A stretch of DNA of 64,000 nucleotides, taken from the NCBI RefSeq assembly GCF_037975245.1, contig NC_092580.1, forward strand, positions 32,451,001 through 32,515,000, in the 5' to 3' direction. This DNA comes from Apostichopus japonicus. Lineage: Eukaryota; Echinodermata; Holothuroidea; Aspidochirotida; Stichopodidae. A program made the position numbers and the translations under genes. Numbering within the stretch: the first letter of the stretch is position 1; each line of letters starts with the position of its first letter. Positions 23,501 to 35,500 of this stretch are shown in pieces. The notes under the pieces were generated by a model. The model was not told where the DNA came from and did no database searches. It worked only from the letters and a program-made list of their open reading frames with translations.

Positions 23501-26500
23501 TGGATGGCCGAGTGGTCTAAGGCGTCAGACTAAGGCGATGGCCTGACTGTACAATTCTTCAAAGTATTTTGGCGAAAATTCACTGACACTTTCGCAAAAC
23601 TTGTTATCGAAATTTTTCAGAATAATGAACTTTGTTCTTCTATGAGAACTGGAGTTTTAACTTTAATTCCTAAGAAAAATTATCTTAGTTGCCTTAATAA
23701 TAAGAGACCGATTTGTTTATTAAATACTGACTATAAAATCATTAGCAAGTCATTAGCAAATAGAGTTTAGAAAGTCATCTATAATATAGTTTCAAATGAT
23801 CAAACTTGTTGCATTCCAGGTCGTGATATTGCTGAGAATGTTTTAATTATGCAGAATATTATTAGCTATGTGAATGAAATAATTTAAATGGCTTGGCGCT
23901 CAAAATCGACCAATATAAAGCATTTGATAGGGTTGATCACACCTTTATTGATGACGTTCTGAAAAAATGGGTTTCGGCCCTAATTTTCGTATCTGGGTAA
24001 AGATTTTATATTACAACATTTATAGTTGCATTAAGCACAATTGCTTCATTTCTAAAGATTTTCCTATTCAGAGAGGAGTCCGTCAGGGTTGCCCATTATC
24101 AGCAATCCTATACGTTCTAAGCGCCGAGCCATTACATGCAAGAGATTACCAATTGTCCACTTATTTCAGGTATAAAATTTAGTGACATTGAGGTGAAATT
24201 GTTTCAGCATGCCGTTGACACAATTTTCTTTGTGTCCAGCATTACCAGTATTTATTCTATTTTTAAAGTGCTTCGACTCTATCAGGGGCGGGATTTGAGT
24301 TGTGAAAGTGGGGGGGGGGGCAAACCTGCCAGCAAGACTATCTGAGCGGAGCGCCACCATCGGTTGGCGCGGAGCGAAACAAGAAATTTTTTGGCTTTAC
24401 AAACCCTCCAGATGGCCGAAAACAGCACTTCCCGAGTGCTCTAAGCTGCATGTACCCATCCTTGAAATATGGATTTCATGTCTGCAATTGTATCTAGATT
24501 ATTTATCGTTTCAAAATTTGAAGAGGATTGATAGTAGAACATATGGTCAGATGGTGATGTACAACTTTTGTTATACGTCACTATCTAAGCGGAGAGCCAT
24601 CATCGGTTGGCAAGGAGCGTCGAAATTTTCGATGAAAGGTACCCTTACAATGGTAAAATTAACACCCATATAGGCTTTAAATTGCATCTAAACAATTAAT
24701 GAACTTGTGTAAATTTAGGGAGGACGTATAGAAGAACTTATATGGTGATGTACAACTGAAGCTTATACGTCACTATTTAGGCGGTGCACCACCATCAGTC
24801 GAAATTTAAGCAAAAAGGAAATCCTAGATCAGCAAAAATGACACCTCTGGTAACAATAAATCGCATCTAGACAGTTCTTTCCCCCTAAAATTATTAGTAT
24901 ATTGTGCATTGGACCGATCAAGAATATGTTCAGCACCCACTTCGAAATTCTCCCCGCGGTCGCCACTTCTTGGAGCACTTGGCAAATATTGGGGGCTGAA
25001 CATAACTTTACCCCCCCCCCCACTTTTATCATGGGGGATAAGCCCCTCAAGTCCACCGGTTCCGTCGCCACTGAAGTCGAGGCGGGTGACTTTTTGGATT
25101 TTACAATGCGACTAGGTGCAACATGGAGCAATATTTACAGGTCATTTCATAGTACTGGCTGAGATTTTGAAAATGAAATTATTACCTGGCAGTACCAGAA
25201 TTATGTTTGAACTATTGCCAGATTATCAGGCAACATAGAAATGCATAATAAATAGTTGAATCAACATACGTCAGTTTTTCAGGAAAGAAATCGTGTGCAA
25301 GAAATTACCTTTTATGCAAAACCAAACGTACGTGTTTCATTCATCATCGAGAATAGATCCGAAAACGGAACTCAAAGCCACACATTATTTTATCGGCCCT
25401 ACCGAAACTGCCGAGTGCTGTATACCTAACAATGGATTTAATGTGTTAGTGTTATTGCCAATTTGTAATTTACATTATTCGATTTGCATGCATCATTCCA
25501 GGATTTCGAGCAGTAGGAGAAATTATATCGGCATTGCCATTGCATATTGTTGAATGACACGGGGGGGGGGGGGTGTCATGTGTCAGTGTATTGAATTTAA
25601 TTATTGATATACCCAATATGCAAATCTGGCTTTCGTAAATCGTTTCTCTGGATTTAGTTATTCAACGCATTCAGTAGAGCAGCAACGTTGAAAATCAATT
25701 CCTGAAGCTAGCACTGTAGCACATGCAGCGGATTCATCACATGCAGAATTGAATCGCTAGTGTGTTAGCTCCAGGATTCGTAACCTGTGCTGCGAACCAT
25801 GTGCTAGCTCCAGCTCCAGTTATTCTGCATGCTACCTGTTACGATGTTAAACACAAATTTCGACTTAGATTCAGAAACAAATAGGCCTATTTGATAGAGC
25901 TGTTGTGGGGGAATAATTTCGATTAGGGTTGTGCACATTTGTCTGCAAAAACGACAAAAAAGTGAACTAAGGTCTGGGAAAAAGTGGGGGGGGGGGGCAA
26001 ATGCCCCCTCTTGCCCCCGTAATCCCGCCCATGGACTCTATCAATATGCATCTGGTTCCAAGTGCAACCTGGACAAAACCGAGCTTTAATCTTTGGGAAT
26101 TCCCAAATTAATTGTCATGAGTACAACAGAGTGTTGACAGAAACTGTTAATTGGAAAGATAAAGTGAATAAGTGCAGTTTATTACTACGTCGCTGGAAGG
26201 GCCGTGACTTATCCTTCAGAGGTAAATCGATTATCGTTATTTCTAGACTTGTTTATCTCATCACTGTTCTTCCAACCCCTGACTGGGTTATTACGACTAT
26301 GCGTGAAAGTATTTTAGATTTTATTTGGCGCAGCAAGAAGAGCCCCATCAAATATTCCACCCTATTGTTACCGCATGAGAAAGGAGGTCTTAATTTAAGA
26401 GATATAGAAATTGTTCGTGATGCTATTAGAATTAAATTCATAAGTAAAATGTTAAATGGTACATTAAATATTAATCTTAAGAAACTAATGTTATACTGTT

Positions 26501-29500
26501 TGAATCACTACGAAAACATGAACCTTGATGTGAGTATTTTCCAGATCATTCCTAATAGCAAATCACTTTCATCCATTCAGCCTTTTTATCGCGAAATGTT
26601 GTTCGCCTGGAATAAAATTACCAACGGCCACTTCTGTGACCCTTTAACTAGAGAGGATATTTTATTCCAACCCTTGTTCCATAATCCCCTCAAGTTCGTG
26701 ACGCTAATGGCACAACTCTTTTTAATCGTTGCTTTATTGAAGGTGGGATCAGTAGAGTAAGCGATCTGAGATTATCCCGGCTCAATTACCGGCTGCAGCA
26801 GTGCATGAGTGCATCACTTTAACTAACCCCGATAATCCGATTTCTTTGAACGACGTCGAGGGTTACATCAGGGAGTTGTTATGGAATAACAACTCCCTGG
26901 TTACATCAACACTATTATTTATGCCTTACCTGAAGAGTGGCTAGTCGATATTTATTATTCAGACAAAGTTGTGTCCTCACACCCGGAAGTTGCGTGTATT
27001 ATTACTTTTGTTAACGGCGCCGACACTATCAATGCGTGTGATATTTCCTGCAAACAAGCCACTTTTCTACTTCGCACTAAGCTTGACTGCACACCAACCG
27101 GTGAATTACATTGGAGCAAGGTGTATGGTGACATTTGTTTAAATAGTAGATGGAAAAATATTTACAAACCTCCAAAAAGCTTTTATGATGCCGACATTGA
27201 CTTCAAGATAATGCACAATATTTTGTATACCAATGTTAGTTTATTCAAATTTAATATATTAGATTCGCCTTTATGCACATTTTTGTAAAGCTACCAATGA
27301 AACTATGACTCACCTATTTATCGACTGTTGTAAAGTCAACCCTCTCTGGAGTCACTTATTCAATAAATTGAATAAAATTATGCATATAATTAATTTGTAT
27401 AGTAATCTTGACAAGAATAGTACCTGTGTCGGGGTTTTCCTGGACCTCTCAAAGGTCTTTGACACAATGGACCACACAATTCTGCTTAATAAATTACACC
27501 GTTACGGCATAAGAGGAACCCCCCTAAATTGGATCGACAGTTACTTAGCAAACCGCTACCATACATCCTACAAAAATGCTCATTCCCAACCGGAGAGAAT
27601 TCAGTGTGATGTGCCACAAGGCTCTATACTTGGTCCATTGCTTTTTATCCTATATGTCAATGACATAACCAATGTTTCTGATAAAGTTAAAGTTGTTTTG
27701 TTTGCTGACGACACAAATATTTTCTTCGTATCACAATCGAGAACTTTATTTCATATTGAAGTATCAACTGAATTAGACAAGTTCAGCGACTGGTTCGCTG
27801 GCAACAAATTATCATTGAATATTGATAAAACATATAGTTTTTAAAACTTCTAAAAATTTTACATGGAATGCTGATATTACTATTGGTGGTAAACGGCTAC
27901 AAGTCAATAGTACTAGATTTTTAGGCGTATATATAGATCATGAACTTAAATGGTGTGACCACATTACAACTGTCTGTAAAAAAAGTTGCAAAAAACACCG
28001 GTGTTTTAGCTAAGCTTAAGCATTATCTGCCACAGCACATTTTAAAGATTCTCTATCAGACATTAGTCCAGCCACATATTAGTAATGTTGTAACATATGG
28101 TCTGGTACTAGATATACCAATCTGAATCCCATTTGTATTACACAGAAGAGAGCAGTCCGCCATATAACACATGCCAAACCACGGGACCACACAAATCCTC
28201 TTTTTAAGCGCTCTAAGTTGTTAAAAACTGATGACATTATTAGGGTTAACCTTGCTACATTTGCTTATAAGGCATGGAAAGGACTGTTACCAAATGCTTT
28301 TAATGACTACTTAATATGTAACAGTGATATTCATCATTACAATACCAGATTTTCAGGCAATGCAAATTATAACAGGTATAATTCTACAATGGGGATGTTA
28401 TCACTGAGGGCACGTACAATCAAAACATGGAATTCTTTATCAGACGATATTACAAATAAACCTTCTGCAAAAACATTCAGAAGAAACTTTATTCTAAAAA
28501 TTGTTGCATCTTATTAATTGAACATGTTCATATTTTCTTATATATTTAGTTTACTTTTTCCTTTTCTTTACAGGGAGTCCTCTACTTTGTTAAGCCATCT
28601 GAAGGTTTTTTAGAGGACTTCCTATCACATTGTATATATTCACGAGATAAAACAAATAAATCAATTAATCAATTTGTCGAAACGAACTTTTCAGTTTGCC
28701 ATTTATAAACGAGTAATACAAATGCTAGAGGAATAGTTTATCACGTTGTCAGGATGGCCGAGTGGTCTAAGGCGTCAGACTCAAGGTAAATTCCTTAGCT
28801 GTACATTCAGTCGGTAATCTGGGGTTTCTGATCTTCGAATGAAGGCGTGGGTTCGAATCCCACTTCTGACAATCTTTTTTTTATTACATTTTATTGCCAT
28901 TTGTCGAAACGAACTTTTCAATTTGCCATTTATAAATGAGTGATACAAATGCTAGATGAATAGTTTATCACATTGTCAGGATGGCCGAGTGGTCTAAGGC
29001 GTCAGACTCAAGGTAAATTCCTTAGCTGTACATTCAGTCGGTAATCTGGGGTTTCTGATCTTCGAATGAAGGCGTGGGTTCGAATCCCACTTTTGACAAG
29101 TTCTTTTATTTTACATTATATTGCCATTTGTCGAAACGAACTTTTCAATTTGCCATTTATAAACGAGTGATACAAATGCTAGAGGAATAGTTTATCACAT
29201 TGTCAGGATGGCCGAGTGGTCTAAGGCGTCAGACTCAAGGTAAATTCCTTAGCTGTACATTCAGTCGGTAATCTGGGGTTTCTGATCTTCGAATGAAGGC
29301 GTGGGTTCGAATCCCACTTCTGACAAGTTCTTTTATTTTACATTATATTGCCATTTGTCGAAACGAACTTTTCAAATTGCCATTTATAAACGAGTGATAC
29401 AAATGCCAGAGGAATAGTTTATCACATTGTCAGGATGGCCGAGTGGTCTAAGGCGTCAGACTCAAGGTAAATTCCTTAGCTGTACATTCAGTCGGTAATC

Positions 29501-32500
29501 TGGGGTTTCTGATCTTCGAATGAAGGCGTGGGTTCGAATCCCACTTCTGACAAGTTCTTTTATTTTACATTATATTGCCATTTGTCGAAACGAACTTTTC
29601 AATTTGCCATTTATAAACGAGTGATACAAATGCTAGAGGAATAGTTTATCACATTGTCAGGATGGCCGAGTGGTCTAAGGCGTCAGACTCAAGGTAAATT
29701 CCTTAGCTGTACATTCAGTCGGTAATCTGGGGTTTCTGATCTTCGAATGAAGGCGTGGGTTCGAATCCCACTTCTGACAAGTTCTTTTTTATTACATCTT
29801 ATTGCCATTTGTCGAAACGAAGTTTTCCATTTGTCATTTATAAACGAGTGATACAAATGCCAGAGGAATACTTTATCACGTTGTCAGGATGGCCGAGTGG
29901 TCTAAGGCGTCAGACTCAAGGTAAATTCCTTAGCTGTACATTCAGTCGGTAATCTGGGGTTTCTGATCTTCGAATGAAGGCGTGGGTTCGAATCCCACTT
30001 CTGACAAGTTCTTTTATTTTACATTATATTGCCATTTGTCGAAAGGAACTTTTCAATTTGCCATTTATAAACGAGTGATACAAATGCTAGAGGAATAGTT
30101 TATCACATTGTCAGGATGGCCGAGTGGTCTAAGGCGTTAGACTCAAGGTAAATTCCTTAGCTGTACATTCAGTCGGTAATCTGAGGTTTCTGATCTTCGA
30201 ATGAAGGCGTGGGTTCGAATCCCACTTCTGACAAGTTCTTTTATTTTACATTATATTGCCATTTGTCGAAACGAACTTTTCAATTTGCCATTTATAAACG
30301 AGTAATACAAATGCTAGAGGAATAGTTTATCACGTTGTCAGGATGGCCGAGTGGTCTAAGGCGTCAGACTCAAGGTAAATTCCTTAGCTGTACATTCAGT
30401 CGGTAATCTGGGGTTTCTGATCTTCGAATGAAGGCGTGGGTTCGAATCCCACTTCTGACAATCTTTTTTTTATTACATTTTATTGCCATTTGTCGAAACG
30501 AACTTTTCAAATTGCCATTTATAAACGAGTGATACAAATGATAGAGGAATAGTTTATCACATTGTCAGGATGGCCGAGTGGTCTAAGGCGTCAGACTCAA
30601 GGTAAATTCCTTAGCTGTACATTCAGTCGGTAATCTGGGGTTTCTGATCTTCGATTGAAGGCGTGGGTTCGAATCCCACTTCTGACAAGTTCTTTTATTT
30701 TACATTTTATTGCCATTTGTCGAAACGAACTTTTCAATTTGCCATTTATAAATGAGTGATACAAATGCTAGATGAATAGTTTATCACATTGTCAGGATGG
30801 CCGAGTGGTCTAAGGCGTCAGACTCAAGGTAAATTCCTTAGCTGTACATTCAGTCGGTAATCTGGGGTTTCTGATCTTCGAATGAAGGCGTGGGTTCGAA
30901 TCCCACTTCTGACAAGTTCTTTTATTTTACATTATATTGCCATTTGTCGAAAGGAACTTTTCAATTTGCCATTTATAAACGAGTGATACAAATGCTAGAG
31001 GAATAGTTTATCACATTGTCAGGATGGCCGAGTGGTCTAAGGCGTCAGACTCAAGGTAAATTCCTTAGCTGTACATTCAGTCGGTAATCTGGGGTTTCTG
31101 ATCTTCGAATGAAGGCGTGGGTTCGAATCCCACTTCTGACAAGTTCTTTTTTATAACATCTTATTGCCATTTGTCGAAACGAAGTTTTCCATTTGTCATT
31201 TATAAACGAGTGATACAAATGCCAGAGGAATAGTTTATCACGTTGTCAGGATGGCCGAGTGGTCTAAGGCGTCAGACTCAAGGTAAATTCCTTAGCTGTA
31301 CATTCAGTCGGTAATCTGGGGTTTCTGATCTTCGAATGAAGGCGTGGGTTCGAATCCCACTTCTGACAAGTTCTTTTATTTTACATTATATTGCCATTTG
31401 TCGAAAGGAACTTTTCAATTTGCCATTTATAAACGAGTGATACAAATGCCAGAGGAATAGTTTATCAAATTGTCAGGATGGCCGAGTGGTCTAAGGCGTC
31501 AGACTCAAGGTAAATTCCTTAGCTGTACATTCAGTCGGTAATCTGGAGTTTCTGATCTTCGAATGAAGGCGTGGGTTCGAATCCCACTTCTGACAAGTTC
31601 TTTTATTTTACATTATATTGCCATTTGTCGAAACGAACTTTTCAATTTGCCATTTATAAACGAGTGATACAAATGCTAGAGGAATTGTTTATCACATTGT
31701 CAGGATGGCCGAGTGGTCTAAGGCGTTACACTCAAGGTAAATTCCTTAGCTGTACATTCAGTCGGTAATCTGGGGTTTCTGATCTTCGAATGAAGGCGTG
31801 GGTTCGAATCCCACTTCTGACAATCTTTTTTTTATTACATTTTATTGCCATTTGTCGAAACGAACTTTTCAATTTGCCATTTATAAACGAGTGATACAAA
31901 TGCTAGAGGAATTGTTTATCACATTGTCAGGATGGCCGAGTGGTCTAAGGCGTCAGACTCAAGGTAAATTCCTTAGCTGTACATTCAGTCGGTAATCTGG
32001 GGTTTCTGATCTTCGAATGAAGGCGTGGGTTCGAATCCCACTTCTGACAAGTTCTTTTTTATTACATCTTATTGCCATTTGTCGAAACGAAGTTTTCCAT
32101 TTGTCATTTATAAACGAGTGATACAAATGCCAGAGGAATAGTTTATCACGTTGTCAGGATGGCCGAGTGGTCTAAGGCGTCAGACTCAAGGTAAATTCCT
32201 TAGCTGTACATTCAGTCGGTAATCTGGGGTTTCTGATCTTCGAATGAAGGCGTGGGTTCGAATCCCACTTCTGACAAGTTCTTTTATTTTACATTATATT
32301 GCCATTTGTCGAAACGAACTTTTCAATTTGCCATTTATAAACGAGTGATACAAATGCCAGAGGAATAGTTTATCACATTGTCAGGATGGCCGAGTGGTCT
32401 AAGGCGTTAGACTCAAGGTAAATTCCTTAGCTGTACATTCAGTCGGTAATCTGGGGTTTCTGATCTTCGAATGAAGGCGTGGGTTCGAATCCCACTTCTG

Positions 32501-35500
32501 ACAAGTTCTTTTATTTTACATTATATTGCCATTTGTCGAAAGGAACTTTTCAATTTGCCATTTATAAACGAGTAATACAAATGCTAGAGGAATAGTTTAT
32601 CACGTTGTCAGGATGGCCGAGTGGTCTAAGGCGTCAGACTCAAGGTAAATTCCTTAGCTGTACATTCAGTCGGTAATCTGGGGTTTCTGATCTTCGAATG
32701 AAGGCGTGGGTTCGAATCCCACTTCTGACAATCTTTTTTTTATTACATTTTATTGCCATTTGTCGAAACGAACTTTTCAAATTGCCATTATAAACGAGTG
32801 ATACAAATGATAGAGGAATAGTTTATCACATTGTCAGGATGGCCGAGTGGTCTAAGGCGTCAGACTCAAGGTAAATTCCTTAGCTGTACATTCAGTCGGT
32901 AATCTGGGGTTTCTGATCTTCGATTGAAGGCGTGGGTTCGAATCTCACTTCTGACAAGTTCTTTTATTTTACATTTTATTGCCATTTGTCGAAACGAACT
33001 TTTCAATTTGCCATTTATAAATGAGTGATACAAATGCTAGATGAATAGTTTATCACATTGTCAGGATGGCCGAGTGGTCTAAGGCGTCAGACTCAAGGTA
33101 AATTCCTTAGCTGTACATTCAGTCGGTAATCTGGGGTTTCTGATCTTCGAATGAAGGCGTGGGTTCGAATCCCACTTCTGACAAGTTCTTTTATTTTACA
33201 TTATATTGCCATTTGTCGAAACGAACTTTTCAATTTGCCATTTATAAACGAGTGATACAAATGTTAGAGGAATAGTTTATCACATTGTCAGGATGGCCGA
33301 GTGGTCTAAGGCGTCAGACTCAAGGTAAATTCCTTAGCTGTACATTCAGTCGGTAATCTGGGGTTTCTGATCTTCGAATGAAGGCGTGGGTTCGAATCCC
33401 ACTTCTGACAAGTTCTTTTTTATTACATCTTATTGCCATTTGTCGAAACGAAGTTTTCCATTTGTCATTTATAAACGAGTGATACAAATGCCAGAGGAAT
33501 AGTTTATCACGTTGTCAGGATGGCCGAGTGGTCTAAGGCGTCAGACTCAAGGTAAATTCCTTAGCTGTACATTCAGTCGGTAATCTGGGGTTTCTGATCT
33601 TCGAATGAAGGCGTGGGTTCGAATCCCACTTCTGACAATCTTTTTTTTATTACATTTTATTGCCATTTGTCGAAACGAACTTTTCAAATTGCCATTATAA
33701 ACGAGTGATACAAATGATAGAGGAATAGTTTATCACATTGTCAGGATGGCCGAGTGGTCTAAGGCGTCAGACTCAAGGTAAATTCCTTAGCTGTACATTC
33801 AGTCGGTAATCTGGGGTTTCTGATCTTCGATTGAAGGCGTGGGTTCGAATCTCACTTCTGACAAGTTCTTTTATTTTACATTTTATTGCCATTTGTCGAA
33901 ACGAACTTTTCAATTTGCCATTTATAAATGAGTGATACAAATGCTAGATGAATAGTTTATCACATTGTCAGGATGGCCGAGTGGTCTAAGGCGTCAGACT
34001 CAAGGTAAATTCCTTAGCTGTACATTCAGTCGGTAATCTGGGGTTTCTGATCTTCGAATGAAGGCGTGGGTTCGAATCCCACTTCTGACAAGTTCTTTTA
34101 TTTTACATTATATTGCCATTTGTCGAAACGAACTTTTCAATTTGCCATTTATAAACGAGTGATACAAATGTTAGAGGAATAGTTTATCACATTGTCAGGA
34201 TGGCCGAGTGGTCTAAGGCGTCAGACTCAAGGTAAATTCCTTAGCTGTACATTCAGTCGGTAATCTGGGGTTTCTGATCTTCGAATGAAGGCGTGGGTTC
34301 GAATCCCACTTCTGACAAGTTCTTTTTTATTACATCTTATTGCCATTTGTCGAAACGAAGTTTTCCATTTGTCATTTATAAACGAGTGATACAAATGCCA
34401 GAGGAATAGTTTATCACGTTGTCAGGATGGCCGAGTGGTCTAAGGCGTCAGACTCAAGGTAAATTCCTTAGCTGTACATTCAGTCGGTAATCTGGGGTTT
34501 CTGATCTTCGAATGAAGGCGTGGGTTCGAATCCCACTTCTGACAAGTTCTTTTATTTTACATTATATTGCCATTTGTCGAAAGGAACTTTTCAATTTGCC
34601 ATTTATAAACGAGTCATACAAATGCAAGAGGAATAGTTTATCACATTGTCAGGATGTCCGAGTGGTCTAAGGCGTCAGACTCAAGGTAAATTCCTTAGCT
34701 GTACATTCAGTCGGTAATCTGGAGTTTCTGATCTTCGAATGAAGGCGTGGGTTCGAATCCCACTTCTGACAAGTTCTTTTATTTTACATTATATTGCCAT
34801 TTGTCGAAACGAAGTTTTCCATTTGTCATTTATAAACGAGTGATACAAATGCTAGAGGAATAGTTTATCACATTGTCAGGATGGCCGAGTGGTCTAAGGC
34901 GTCAGACTCAAGGTAAATTCCTTAGCTGTACATTCAGTCGGTAATCTGGGGTTTCTGATCTTCGAATGAAGGCGTGGGTTCGAATCCCACTTCTGACAAG
35001 TTCTTTTATTTTACATTTTATTGCCATTTGTCGAAACGAACTTTTCAATTTGCCATTTATAAACGAGTGATACAATTGCAGGAATAGTTTATCACGTTGT
35101 CAGGATAGCCGAGTGGTCTAAGGCGTCAGACTCAAGGTAAATTCCTTAGCTGTACATTCAGTCGGTAATCTGGAGTTTCTGATCTTCGAATGAAGGCGTG
35201 GGTTCGAATCCCACTTCTGACAATCTTTTTTTTTTACATCTTTTTGCCATTTATCGAAACGAACTTTTCAATTTGTCATTTATAAACGAGTGATACAAAT
35301 TCTAGAGGAATGGTTTTTCACGTTGTCAGGATGGCCGAGTGGTCTAAGGCGTCAGACTCAAGGTAAATTCTTTAACTGTACATTCAGTCGGTAATCTGGG
35401 GTTTCTGATCTTCGAATGAAGGCGTGGGTTCGAATCCCACTTCTGACAAGTTCTTTTTTATTACATCTTATTGCCATTTGTCGAAACGAAGTTTTCAATA

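Noticed and set aside
27305-27844. Single 179-codon reverse transcriptase ORF
   Set aside because: It is a chimera: the first ~38 codons are the Tx1-like tail and the rest is the CR1/L2-type element; not a real gene.
20647-31995. Family of ~65-residue frames ([20 protein letters not shown] type) across the array
   Set aside because: They are translations of the tRNA-Leu exon and spacer sequence, a known artefact; no start context or codon conservation beyond the tRNA.
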